Below are positions 1-8,107 of a stretch of 14,941 bases of DNA, piece after piece. The stretch is from Thermoplasmata archaeon (GTDB lineage: Archaea; Thermoplasmatota; Thermoplasmata; Sysuiplasmatales; Sysuiplasmataceae), in the NCBI GenBank assembly GCA_021811925.1, contig JAKAPY010000023.1, positions 1-14,941 on the forward strand, read 5' to 3'. Below the pieces are notes generated by a model. That model was not told the DNA's origin, made no database searches, and was given only the letters and a program-made list of their open reading frames with translations. The position numbers and the translations under genes are program-made. Numbering within the stretch: position 1 is the first letter of the stretch; every line of letters starts with the position of its first letter.

Positions 1-1
1 T

Positions 2-3000
2 CTATGGTCGGTACCCCTGTCAATTCAGGATGCTTATACCCTGTCTGTTTCCCTTGCCCAAACCGGGAATCTGGAGCGGGCAAGAACAGTCATTGCCTCA
101 ATTACGTGGAAGGACAGCGAAGATCTCAAACTGACGTCCCTTGGAAAGCTACTGATCGCGCAGGGCAAGGAACTCGATGCGAAGGCCCATTTCACCGCCG
201 CCCTGAAGATTAACGCAGGGAACCAAGACGCTCTGGCCGAGTTGTCCCTAAGATGGCCAGAGGATGAAGCGCTCCTTCTTGCCAAAGGTGAAGCACTCAG
301 ACTGCAGGGAAAATCGGAAGAGGCGTCGAAGACTTTTGAAAAACTGCTGGAGAAGGGAGAAGAAAGCCCGGAAGTTCTCAGATCGGCAGGAATTGCGATG
401 GCGGATGCTAGGCACTTCGAGGATGCTGAAAAACTTCTTGAGAAAGCTGCAAGCCGGGGGAATGACGCCGAGGCGATGCTTGCCCTTGGCCTGGTCCAGA
501 TTGAGAGAAATGAGGTCGAATCTGGAGTCAGGAACATCGAGGAAGGATTGAGAAAGGGGGCAGGCAGAAAGCAGGAGGTAATCAAGAGGCTTGCAATCGC
601 CTATGCGGAGCAGGGGGAGAACAAGAAGGCAGTTGACGCGATTGACTTCATTCTGAAGGAATGGAAGCAGGATGAAGGCGAAAAAAAAGCATTTGAGTTG
701 AGGTTGCTAGAATCTTCGAAAAATCACGGCAACAACAGCACAAGGCTGGTTGCGGCTGAAAAACTGTTGAGCGGCGATGAGACGAGTCGGATCTTCCAGG
801 CGGAAAAGATAGACGCTCTGAATGAACTCGGGAGATATGAAGAAGCACTAAGTTTCCTGGACGGGCACAGGCAGATAGACAATTATCACGAAAGGAGAAT
901 GGACATACTAAGGAGGTCAGGCAAGCTCCAGGAGGCTGAGTCGGAGGCCGACCAACTGCTGAAGAGGGATGCGCGCAATCAGGAGGCCCTTTTCACAAAG
1001 CTGCAGGCAGCAAACGAGAAGGGAGAAGGCAAGAAGGCACTGAGGCAGTATGAGAAAACGGTACTAAGGCACGGTGGGGAGAAGCTCCTGATGCTTCATC
1101 TCGAGATCGCGAAGCGCTGCAGGGAGGATTTGATGGTTGTCAGGGCCTGCCAGGCGCTCATATCGTCCGGAAAAGCTCCCATTAACATTCTTGGGGACAG
1201 GGCAGTGGCTGTCGAACGGCTCGGCAGGACAGCACAGAGCATGAAATATCTCAAGAAGCTTTACAGGAGAAACAGAAATGTCGAATCACTTGAACTCCTG
1301 ACTTCGTTCTACGCGAGACACGGGAAAGTGAGTGAAGAGGAGAGGCTTCTTGCAGAAGCGCATGCAACAATGCAGCTCCCCATAGGACTGCTCGAAAGGC
1401 TTGCGAAGCTCAAGATGGACAAGGAGGAGGAATCGGAAGCCCTTTCAATAATAGCATCGGCGATAGAAAAAAAGGAAACGCCGGAGGGAAGGTACCTTGA
1501 AGCCGAGGTTCTCCTGAAGACGGGAAAGTTGGAAGACGCACTGAAGGCTGTAGGCAGGGCTATGCAGCTGGGCTACCCTGGAAAAATAGGAGAGTTTCTG
1601 GCGGGAAGGGCAGAAGAAGCTGCGGGTCATTTTGAATCCGCACTTCTGAGGTATAACAGATCGATAGGTTACGGCCTGTCGACACCTGACATTTTCCTGA
1701 GCAGAGTCAGCATATACAAGCTGATGGGCAAGGCAGCTGAGGCGAAAGAAGAGATGCAGTCAATTGAGAAATTGTTCGCAGACGATTCCCTGGTTCAGGG
1801 CGAATGCATCGAATTCTACTTCTCAACCGGAATGTATCAGCAATGCATAGAAACGGCAGAGCGGCTCATCAAGTCTGACAGGAACAATGAAAAGGCATGG
1901 AAGAAGAGAGGTCTTTCGCTGCTTGCAATAAAGAGATATGATGATGCAATAACATCGCTGGAGGCTGCCTTGAAGATCAACAGGGACGGTGACACGGTTG
2001 CGGGCCTCAAGGAGGCATACAACGCCAAGGGAGACCAGAAGTCGATAATAAGGACAATAGATATGCTCCTTGAATTCAAGGGCACGGACAAGAAACTCCT
2101 GCTTGAGAAAGGAGACGTTCTGGCTGATATCGGCAGGCAGGATGAAGCCATGAGCGCATACCAGGCAGCCATGGACAGGTTCGGTCAGGATGATGATGCC
2201 GTCATCAGAAAGGCAGGGATCCTCCACGCCAAGAAGGACTACCAGGACGAGCTTGAATTACTGATTGAATTCCTCAAGAAGGATGACAAGAAACCTGCGT
2301 TGCTTTCAATGGTGTCCAGGGCATACCTGGCCATAAAGAGATATTCCGACGCGCTCGAATATGCGGACAGGGCAATGCAGCTCGAGCCAGAGAACATAAA
2401 GCACCTTGACCTGCGGGCAGAGATACTCTCTTCGCTGGGAAGATACGACGAGGCTGAAAGGAGCGTTGACATAGCGCTCAGTGTATCGCCGAAAGATCCC
2501 GATGCACTGGAAATCAAGGGAAATGTACTGATGAAGGACGGCAGGTACTCACAGGCGCTGGAACTCCTCAATGGGGCTCTTTCAGCTGGCATCTGCAATT
2601 CACAGATATACAGGAACAGGGGAGAATGCCTTCTGAACCTCGAAAGGCACTCCGAAGCCCTTGACTCATTCACCAAGGCATTGAAGGATGAGCCGGAGAA
2701 TCCGGGCATTCTGCTCGGGAAAGGCATATGCGAGCTTACCCTCGGGAGGTACTCATCAGCAACGCTTTCACTCAACGAGCTCACAAAGAGGGATCCAGAA
2801 AATGGCAGCGGATGGTACTATTTCGGCATGGCACTGAAGAACCAGAAAGTGCTCTCGGAGGCAAAACTTGCGTTCTCAGAGGCGGTGAAGCTGGATGATA
2901 CTCTTGACAGGGCCTGGCATGAGCTTGCCGAACTGCACATGAGCGCCGGAGATCTTGACGAAGCTGAAAGGGCGTACGAGAAGTCGCTTGAGTATTCGCC

Positions 3001-3877
3001 TGCTGACAGCGACAGCAGGGAAGGACTGGAAACATGCAGAAATGCCAAAGGAAGACAGAGAGCAGAAGACAACGCGATTGCACTTCTCAAGCTTGAATAC
3101 GAGCTAAACAGGAACCCCACCAAGGAGGAAGCATTCTCAGTCTGCAGAGTACCGATGGATGAAATAGACATTGCTTTCGACCTGGTGAATGAGCCGACCA
3201 CTCTCACAGTCCCGTCAAGCGGCGAAAAAGGCTGGAAAGAAGTCGAAGAGAGATCTGCATCTGTCCTGGCAAAGTGCTTCAGGAACAGGGAGACGGCCAG
3301 CTACGGTGTGAGACTCTGCGACATAGTCTACAACTTCCCCTCGCTCACACTGGATGAGGCAAAACAGCTGTTCGAATACATCGCAAAAATCCAGAAGCTC
3401 AGCGTCATAGATGCAATCGAGGATGAAAAATTCGAACGGTTGCTGAAAAAAGCGACCAAGTTGAAGCAGGCGGATCGCTCGCTGATAGGAATAATAACCA
3501 ATCTCGGTGTCGGGATTTATATCGCAAAGCTGCTGGAGTCAAGCCTTGTGGCAATGGGCCAGTCAGGCTACACTACAGACTTCGTGAGTTTCTCCACTGA
3601 GCCCTCGGAGGAGCAGAACACCGGACAGACCGAAACCTACGACCCATATGAGGTGAGGAGACAGCTCTACGATCAGTTCTACGGTGGTGAGACGCAGCAA
3701 CCGGCAGAAGAGGAGGGCAGCACGCAGAGATGCCTGTATCACGGCGAAGATGCGATAGGAGCCTGCAGTTCCTGCCAGACAAACATATGCAACAGCTGCC
3801 TGTCGGCAACGGACGGCCACTGTCCCAACTGTGGTGTAGTGCTGCTAAGCGACGAGGCTGGCAGCTCAGCCGCATGA
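2..3877 (+). CDS. Giant TPR-repeat protein with C-terminal B-box-like zinc module (5'-truncated)
   Basis: The reading frame is open from base 2 to the TGA at 3875-3877, giving 1,291 visible residues, so the true start lies left of the window. A TTG at 242 is in frame, but the 80 codons before it already read as TPR-like sequence without a stop. Residues from about 5 to 1015 are helical TPR-type units; a clear one around bases 1890-1990 reads as an alternating A-G-Y-A pattern with 'YDDAITSLEAALKIN'. After about residue 1020 the repeats stop. A helical, partly charged region follows, then an acidic/Gln-rich linker (about 1185-1240), then a zinc module starting at Cys1244: CxxH, CxxC, CxxC, CxxC, the pattern of B-box-like fingers. 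No signal peptide or membrane segment is visible in this portion. TPR arrays are protein-interaction scaffolds, so a scaffold role is inferred; the specific function is unknown. The stop lies 4 nt from the convergent truD stop. Confidence 0.9.
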   Translation, partial: LWSVPLSIQDAYTLSVSLAQTGNLERARTVIASITWKDSEDLKLTSLGKLLIAQGKELDAKAHFTAALKINAGNQDALAELSLRWPEDEALLLAKGEALRLQGKSEEASKTFEKLLEKGEESPEVLRSAGIAMADARHFEDAEKLLEKAASRGNDAEAMLALGLVQIERNEVESGVRNIEEGLRKGAGRKQEVIKRLAIAYAEQGENKKAVDAIDFILKEWKQDEGEKKAFELRLLESSKNHGNNSTRLVAAEKLLSGDETSRIFQAEKIDALNELGRYEEALSFLDGHRQIDNYHERRMDILRRSGKLQEAESEADQLLKRDARNQEALFTKLQAANEKGEGKKALRQYEKTVLRHGGEKLLMLHLEIAKRCREDLMVVRACQALISSGKAPINILGDRAVAVERLGRTAQSMKYLKKLYRRNRNVESLELLTSFYARHGKVSEEERLLAEAHATMQLPIGLLERLAKLKMDKEEESEALSIIASAIEKKETPEGRYLEAEVLLKTGKLEDALKAVGRAMQLGYPGKIGEFLAGRAEEAAGHFESALLRYNRSIGYGLSTPDIFLSRVSIYKLMGKAAEAKEEMQSIEKLFADDSLVQGECIEFYFSTGMYQQCIETAERLIKSDRNNEKAWKKRGLSLLAIKRYDDAITSLEAALKINRDGDTVAGLKEAYNAKGDQKSIIRTIDMLLEFKGTDKKLLLEKGDVLADIGRQDEAMSAYQAAMDRFGQDDDAVIRKAGILHAKKDYQDELELLIEFLKKDDKKPALLSMVSRAYLAIKRYSDALEYADRAMQLEPENIKHLDLRAEILSSLGRYDEAERSVDIALSVSPKDPDALEIKGNVLMKDGRYSQALELLNGALSAGICNSQIYRNRGECLLNLERHSEALDSFTKALKDEPENPGILLGKGICELTLGRYSSATLSLNELTKRDPENGSGWYYFGMALKNQKVLSEAKLAFSEAVKLDDTLDRAWHELAELHMSAGDLDEAERAYEKSLEYSPADSDSREGLETCRNAKGRQRAEDNAIALLKLEYELNRNPTKEEAFSVCRVPMDEIDIAFDLVNEPTTLTVPSSGEKGWKEVEERSASVLAKCFRNRETASYGVRLCDIVYNFPSLTLDEAKQLFEYIAKIQKLSVIDAIEDEKFERLLKKATKLKQADRSLIGIITNLGVGIYIAKLLESSLVAMGQSGYTTDFVSFSTEPSEEQNTGQTETYDPYEVRRQLYDQFYGGETQQPAEEEGSTQRCLYHGEDAIGACSSCQTNICNSCLSATDGHCPNCGVVLLSDEAGSSAA
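3731..3832 (+). other. B-box-like zinc-binding module at the C terminus of the TPR protein
   Basis: Visible residues 1244-1277 contain CLYH, CSSC, CNSC and CPNC in order, with an extra His just before the last pair. The spacing (CxxH, 7 residues, CxxC, 4 residues, CxxC, about 8 residues, CxxC) resembles the B-box-like fingers found near the termini of some prokaryotic membrane and scaffold proteins. Eight or nine potential ligands could hold two Zn ions. Zinc binding is inferred from the ligand pattern. Partner and function are unknown. Confidence 0.65.
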
Positions 3878-3881
3878 CAGG

Positions 3882-5177
3882 TCAGTTCTTAGTTATTTCC
3901 CTGAGAAGTGAAGTGGCATAGCTTCCCTTGATCAGCTTGAAATGAAGCTTCAGGGAATTGCCGTCGACCTCCATGCGCAACTCGTGAAGGGGAGACAGCA
4001 TCTCCCTTCTTGAGCCCGATGATGTGCACTCCCCAATCTCGGGGACAATGAAGTCCTGTTCCTTCAGATCGTTCCGCTCGACAACCTTCCTCTCTATCAT
4101 GCCCTGGATTCCATCCGCAAATACCGGTTGCCACCCAAACAGTATTCCTGAGACGAAACCGAATCCCCTCTCTACCTGTTCAGCAACTGCGACAAGGTTC
4201 CTTTCATCAACCTTGATCTGCCTTTCTCTGTCCGGCACGCCTGTTTCCCTGGAGGCAAGAACAATATCTCCCGCCACCGGCCTGTCAAGTGGAATACCGG
4301 AAAGGATGCGATCACATATGATTTCATTGAAGAGTTTCGCCTGAACAGCATGGACAAACATCATGAGCATATTTGGTGGAAGCTGGCGAAGGCTCCCGAC
4401 GAAATCACCGGGGTGCTTCTGAAGGTACTGGAGCATTGTCTTTTCGAATGTCATTACACCGGGGAGTATGGAAAGGACCTCTGAAATCGCGCCGCCGTTG
4501 TCAAAGAGAGTTCTAGCTCTCCTGACTTCCTCGTCCTCGCCTGAACCGGGGTTTCCGGCATACGCATGGACGGCACCTTCGAAATCCTTCTTGATTATCC
4601 TAAGTCCTACGGTATGCGTGTTTGGCCTGAGGCTGCCGAACCTCTGAACACCGAAGAAATTCGGGAAGCCTCCAGCTGATTTGATGTTGCCCAGGACCGT
4701 ACTTGCAGTTGATTCGAGCTCGTTGCCCGACATCTGGCATTCCCTGATGACAATATCAAATTCATTACCCCAAAGGTTGCCGAGCGTTATTGCCCGGGCA
4801 GCCTGGTACATCGGCTCGACAGTTACATCCCTGATGTTGAGCGCCAGAGCCGCGTCCTTCTCAACACCCTCGAAAGTCATGAACTGAGTAGTGACCCCTC
4901 TCTTGTCCTTGGTTCCGGCAAATCCGATCCTTTTCCTGCTGATGGCCAACCTCCGGGACAGTTCCCTGATCAGCCTGTTTGTCTCCCAGTTCCTTACGGT
5001 TACCCTGCAAACGAGGAAACGGCCAGCCTCCTTCTCGACAGGTATGGCGGGGATTTCCCTCACCACAAAATCATCGATCTCGACTTTGATCCTGCCTCCT
5101 GTACCCCTGCATGCCCTTGTCATGTAGAGGCCCATACCAAGATCAGAGTCGCTTGCCTTCGGTTCTATGAATTGCAT
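3882..5177 (-). CDS. truD: tRNA pseudouridine synthase D (TruD family)
   Basis: This 431-residue protein is a TruD/PUS7-family enzyme, which isomerises a uridine of tRNA (U13 in the family) to pseudouridine. The catalytic motif GTKDKRGVTTQ lies at residues 88-98, making Asp91 the expected nucleophile. The NFFGVQRFG motif is at 173-181, and the C-terminal KGSYATSLLREI motif closes the catalytic fold. The TRUD-specific insertion occupies the region between about 185 and 385. The length is normal for archaeal members. The N-terminal stretch to 'GGRIKVEIDDFVVREI' is typical of the family, which supports the first ATG over the later ones at Met15 and Met19. It starts 7 nt after the rpoL stop codon, so the two genes are probably co-transcribed. 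No strong Shine-Dalgarno sequence is visible. Its stop is 4 nt from the stop of the convergent TPR gene. Confidence 0.96.
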   Translation of the reverse strand: MQFIEPKASDSDLGMGLYMTRACRGTGGRIKVEIDDFVVREIPAIPVEKEAGRFLVCRVTVRNWETNRLIRELSRRLAISRKRIGFAGTKDKRGVTTQFMTFEGVEKDAALALNIRDVTVEPMYQAARAITLGNLWGNEFDIVIRECQMSGNELESTASTVLGNIKSAGGFPNFFGVQRFGSLRPNTHTVGLRIIKKDFEGAVHAYAGNPGSGEDEEVRRARTLFDNGGAISEVLSILPGVMTFEKTMLQYLQKHPGDFVGSLRQLPPNMLMMFVHAVQAKLFNEIICDRILSGIPLDRPVAGDIVLASRETGVPDRERQIKVDERNLVAVAEQVERGFGFVSGILFGWQPVFADGIQGMIERKVVERNDLKEQDFIVPEIGECTSSGSRREMLSPLHELRMEVDGNSLKLHFKLIKGSYATSLLREITKN

Positions 5178-5184
5178 GAGAGTT

Positions 5185-5460
5185 TCAACGGGACTTCTTC
5201 TCTATCTTTGACTTGAGGTCCGTGAATTCCTTGTTTACGTTCTCAGCTGCCTTCTTCAAAGCAGTCTTTGGATCGCCTGAAGTGACCTTTATGTAAACAG
5301 AGGGGACATCGAGTTCAGGGTGGCCCTTCAGATATTTCGCTTCGGCGACCTTTTCATTCTTAAGAAGCTCGGCCAGCAGGGGATGCATCAGTGTGTCATC
5401 GACACCCACAACACTGACTGTAAGTTCCTTTTCCTTTTCTTCAACGACCTTGAGTTCCAT
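5185..5460 (-). CDS. rpoL: DNA-directed RNA polymerase subunit L
   Basis: This 91-residue protein matches the archaeal RpoL / eukaryotic Rpb11 family, which pairs with subunit D (Rpb3-like) to form the alpha-like assembly platform of RNA polymerase. It has the short N-terminal beta strand 'MELKVVEEKEKEL', the 'DDTLMHPLLAELL' helix that corresponds to the dimerisation helix, 'HPELDVPSVYIKV' and a C-terminal helix rich in Lys and Glu. Length is normal. The ATG at 5460-5458 is preceded by a TATA-like element about 34 nt upstream. It is the first gene of a probable rpoL-truD transcript, so transcription and tRNA modification genes are linked here. Confidence 0.93.
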   Translation of the reverse strand: MELKVVEEKEKELTVSVVGVDDTLMHPLLAELLKNEKVAEAKYLKGHPELDVPSVYIKVTSGDPKTALKKAAENVNKEFTDLKSKIEKKSR

Positions 5461-6101
5461 GCGACCGGTACGACTTCAGTCTGAACATGCATATTAACGT
5501 TGTCTTGGCCCTGGATGAAGGGTTGGAGCCGATATTCTGACAGGCTGGGCAGTTGAAAAGCTGTGTCAGGGCAGAGGCTGAAAGGCATGGTTCCTCCGAA
5601 CATCACACATAAATGCCATTCAAATGCCATTTCTTGCATCTTGAGATCCGAATGGTTCTACCTTAGGCCGGCCCTTAACACCGAACAGTGCTCTTCTCCG
5701 GGAGCTTCGACAAGCTGATAGAAACACCCATATTCGTGGTCCGAGGGGTCGGGATTGACTTTGATGTGAATATCTTCCTGCAGATATGGGGCATGCATAT
5801 GCCTTCACAAAGTCAAGATACCGACATGACTCGAAATGCTGAAGCGGACCAAGTCGAACGGCTATGTGAAGATGCGCGTATGCTCCTGCGGCCAGGCACT
5901 CCACATGTATCGAACCGAATCCACTCCGTTCAACCGATAAACACGAAAGCGGAAGACAAGCGGGAGCATGCAGATCCGAGTTCGTGCAATCAGAACATTA
6001 ATGAAGAAAAGGCTTATCATCGGAATTGGGCTAGATGGGAACGGCATTGAGGGCGGGCACCAGCAATAAATGACGCAACAGCAAGCTGAATCCTGCCTGA
6101 A
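5461..6101. other. Intergenic stretch without a convincing gene
   Basis: About 640 bases lie between the rpoL start and the tRNA. Open frames are present on both strands, but none shows a recognisable motif or a clear translation signal. The longest plus frame begins at a GTG at 5688; a minus ORF of 46 codons runs from an ATG at 5798 down to a stop at 5658. A nearly perfect tandem repeat, AAATGCCATT twice with one base between, lies at 5611-5631. An inverted repeat, GGCAT/ATGCC, spans 5790-5803. I saw no signature of RNase P RNA or SRP RNA here. It could hold a decayed gene or an unrecognised small RNA. Confidence 0.5.
5490..5498 (-). promoter_or_regulatory. Probable TATA box for rpoL-truD
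   Basis: On the minus strand this reads GTTAATATG, centred about 34 nt before the rpoL ATG. Archaeal TATA boxes sit about 25 nt before the transcription start, so the predicted leader is under about 10 nt. The call rests on position and base composition only. Confidence 0.45.
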
Positions 6102-6188
6102 GCAGGTGTAATCTAGTCTGGTTAGGATTTTGGCCTTCCATCTTCGGGATGAAAGCCAACAAGTCGGGTTCAAATCCCGACACCTGCA
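6102..6188 (+). tRNA. tRNA-Gly(UCC) with a probable 13-nt intron in the anticodon loop
   Basis: A full cloverleaf can be drawn. The acceptor stem is GCAGGTG (6102-6108) with CACCTGC (6181-6187), and the discriminator is A at 6188. U8 is at 6109. The D stem is ATCT/GGAT with loop AGTCTGGTTA. The anticodon stem is TTGGC (6130-6134) with GCCAA (6155-6159). The variable loop has 4 nt, and the T arm is TCGGG-TTCAAAT-CCCGA. The anticodon loop is 20 nt instead of 7. Removing 13 nt at the canonical archaeal position 37/38 (6141-6153) leaves CTTCCAA, anticodon UCC (6137-6139), typical of archaeal tRNA-Gly; the C2-G71 pair and A73 agree. Other excisions would give UCA or UGA. UCA is unlikely because UGA is a normal stop here, and UGA (Ser) would need a long variable arm. 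CCA is not fully encoded (CC then T). Confidence 0.88.
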
Positions 6189-6279
6189 CCTGGACCTTCT
6201 CCCAGTGATGGAAGAATGGCAACCTGCTTTGAATCCCGAAGTCGTGGCTGAAAGAACTTGATTCTGGTTGTGAAGTCAC

Positions 6280-6948
6280 ATGGAAAGGGTAATACTTTCT
6301 TGGAGCGGCGGAAAGGATTCCTCGCTTGCACTGCAGGAACTCAGAAGGAAGGGGGAAAGTGAGGTCACTGGACTGCTGACAACAGTCACAGAGGACTATG
6401 ACAGGATAAGCATGCATGGTGTTAGAAGGTCTCTGCTGGATATGCAGGCAGAACGACTTGGCCTTCCGCTCGAAGTGGTGCACATACCAAGGGATTCAAG
6501 CAACAGCGTGTATGAAGAAAGAATGGGAAAAGCGCTGGAGAAACTCCGCTCAGAAGGGGTGAGGAAGATTGCATTCGGCGATCTTTTCCTTGAAGACATA
6601 AGAAGATACAGAGAGGGCAGGCTGAAGGAAGTTGGAATGACGGCCATATTCCCGCTCTGGATGTCCGATACTGCAGAGCTCGCGCATTCATTCATATCAT
6701 CGGGTTTCAGGGCAATCGTCTGCTGTGTTGACACTCGGAGGCTTGACATGAGTTACTGCGGCGCAGAGTTCGATGATGATTTCATAGGCGCTCTCCCCCC
6801 GGGGACAGATCCTTGCGGCGAAAATGGTGAATTTCATACTTTCGTCTACGACGGGCCGATATTCTCTTCGGGAATAAAGGTGAAAAGAGGGGAAACTGTG
6901 GTCAGGGAAAACTTCTGCTTCACGGATCTGAAGGCTGAATCCCGCTGA
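6280..6948 (+). CDS. dph6: Diphthine-ammonia ligase (ATP-binding PP-loop family)
   Basis: This 222-residue protein belongs to the PP-loop ATP pyrophosphatase family that amidates diphthine on elongation factor 2, the last step of diphthamide synthesis. The PP-loop SWSGGKDSS sits at residues 7-15. 'HGVRRSLLDMQAERLGLPLE' at 46-65 and GDLFLEDIRRYREG at 100-113 are family hallmarks, as is DPCGENGEFHTFVYDGPIF at 177-195. Length matches single-domain archaeal members (about 220 residues). The ATG at 6280 begins right at the conserved N terminus. It lies 91 nt downstream of the tRNA gene on the same strand, with no clear TATA box between, so it could be read through from the tRNA promoter. It converges on the prenyltransferase gene, 62 nt away. 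Confidence 0.9.
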   Translation: MERVILSWSGGKDSSLALQELRRKGESEVTGLLTTVTEDYDRISMHGVRRSLLDMQAERLGLPLEVVHIPRDSSNSVYEERMGKALEKLRSEGVRKIAFGDLFLEDIRRYREGRLKEVGMTAIFPLWMSDTAELAHSFISSGFRAIVCCVDTRRLDMSYCGAEFDDDFIGALPPGTDPCGENGEFHTFVYDGPIFSSGIKVKRGETVVRENFCFTDLKAESR

Positions 6949-7010
6949 ATCGATGCAATCCTGCAGCAGGCTTCCGCGGGCTCTGAGGGAGACAGGATGA
7001 TGATGAACGA

Positions 7011-8084
7011 CTACAGGCCCGACAGAAAGACCGGGATGCCCGCCATCCTGAGGGCAATGTCTAGTATCAGCCCGAATACGAACAGTCCGCCAAAGTTCCT
7101 GTTGAAGACGAATGAAAAACCGACATACCACAATGGCCACGATTCCGAAGGATAGTCATCAGGCTTGCTAAGCGGCCTCGGCCTGGAAAATATCCTTGCA
7201 GCGGCAAGCGCGCTTGGTATGGATAGAAGCACAAGCAGGACAGGTACGCCCAGGTAGCTGCCAAGAACAAGGATGACGGCTGTGGCAAACATCAGTACAA
7301 TTATCAGGATGGATGCGACTCTTGCCCATTTTTCGCCCAGTATGACAGGCAGGGTCATTATGTTCTTCTTCCTGTCGTAGTCAATCTTGTCAATATGTTT
7401 TCCAAAGAGGACAAGAGTGACGCCTAGTGTGTATGGGAGGGAGGCAAGTATGACCCATAGCGGCAGGTCACCGGTCAGAACATAGAAGGTTCCACCGATC
7501 ATCAGCGGCCCCCATATCACGAAGACAGCCACTTCTCCGAGACCCATCCTTTTGAGCGGATATGGCTTGCCCGAGTATGTCATCATGAGAACCAGCCCGG
7601 CTGCAGCAAAAAGGATGACCCACGGACCTCGTACAACTGCAAGATACAGGCCCGAAAGCAGTGCCACACAAAGCGTTGCGAACACCCACATTAGAAGCTG
7701 CCTTTGCGATAGAAGCCCGCTTATCAGGGGATGGGGGCCGTACTGAGCCCTGAAGTAATTTCCCTCATCCACTCCCATTCTTGTGTCCCAATAATCATTC
7801 AGAAGGTTTGAACCTCCGTGGGCAAGCACTAGCCCTATGACCGTGAGCAGAAGCAGAAGAGGGCTGGCCGGGCCAACTGCGAATGCAAGCAATCCGCCGA
7901 TCAGCGCGGAGAAAAATGTCATTATAAGGACGGCACCCCTGGCCGCCACTAGCCATTTTGACACTGGGTCCAGGGCCTCCCATTCATTCCTGCTCAGGTG
8001 CGGTATCACCCTGAGCGCCTTGTACCACATCCTGATGTCCATGCCAATCGTCTGTCTGTGTTCTGCGTTCATTGCGGCTACCAC
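7011..8084 (-). CDS. UbiA-family prenyltransferase, MenA-like
   Basis: This 357-residue, highly hydrophobic protein has about eight or nine predicted membrane helices. Two Asp-rich motifs bind the Mg-polyprenyl diphosphate in this family: NLLNDYWDTRMGVD at 93-106 (Asn96, Asp97, Asp100) and a second with Asp232, Asp235 and Asp237 in GKHIDKIDYD. The 'NDYWDTRMGVD' form and the extended N-terminal segment before the first helix resemble MenA-type quinone prenyltransferases more than archaeal geranylgeranylglyceryl-phosphate prenyltransferases; this assignment is inference. A C-terminal tail rich in Arg/Pro ('SRPRPLSKPDD', about 300-310) precedes a last hydrophobic stretch. The start is uncertain: GTG at 8084 or the ATG four codons later (8072) or Met15. 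It follows the membrane protein gene by 23 nt and is probably in its operon. Confidence 0.87.
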   Translation of the reverse strand: MVAAMNAEHRQTIGMDIRMWYKALRVIPHLSRNEWEALDPVSKWLVAARGAVLIMTFFSALIGGLLAFAVGPASPLLLLLTVIGLVLAHGGSNLLNDYWDTRMGVDEGNYFRAQYGPHPLISGLLSQRQLLMWVFATLCVALLSGLYLAVVRGPWVILFAAAGLVLMMTYSGKPYPLKRMGLGEVAVFVIWGPLMIGGTFYVLTGDLPLWVILASLPYTLGVTLVLFGKHIDKIDYDRKKNIMTLPVILGEKWARVASILIIVLMFATAVILVLGSYLGVPVLLVLLSIPSALAAARIFSRPRPLSKPDDYPSESWPLWYVGFSFVFNRNFGGLFVFGLILDIALRMAGIPVFLSGL

Positions 8085-8107
8085 CGGTTACAAAGTCGTT
8101 TGCATGG

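Noticed and set aside
2239..3207. Long minus-strand ORFs opposite the TPR gene
   Set aside because: They are Ser/Leu-rich mirror frames of a strongly coding strand with no motifs.
242..3877. Treating the TTG at 242 as the start of the TPR protein
   Set aside because: The same frame is open to the left edge with TPR-like sequence, so the start is outside the window.
5620..5904. Minus-strand ORF of 94 codons, considered as a transposase remnant
   Set aside because: No catalytic motif, terminal inverted repeats or target duplication were seen, and the frame composition is not convincing.
5688..6050. Plus-strand ORF of 120 codons in the gap before the tRNA
   Set aside because: It starts at GTG without a ribosome-binding site, has no recognisable domain and overlaps minus-strand frames of similar quality.
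6135..6154. A UGA-decoding tRNA (anticodon UCA) from an alternative intron boundary
   Set aside because: UGA ends several genes here (TPR protein, truD, rpoL, dph6), and the stem-loop fits tRNA-Gly(UCC) better.
6031..6483. Minus-strand ORF of 150 codons across the tRNA and the start of dph6
   Set aside because: It lies over a well-supported tRNA and coding sequence on the other strand, so it is a shadow frame.
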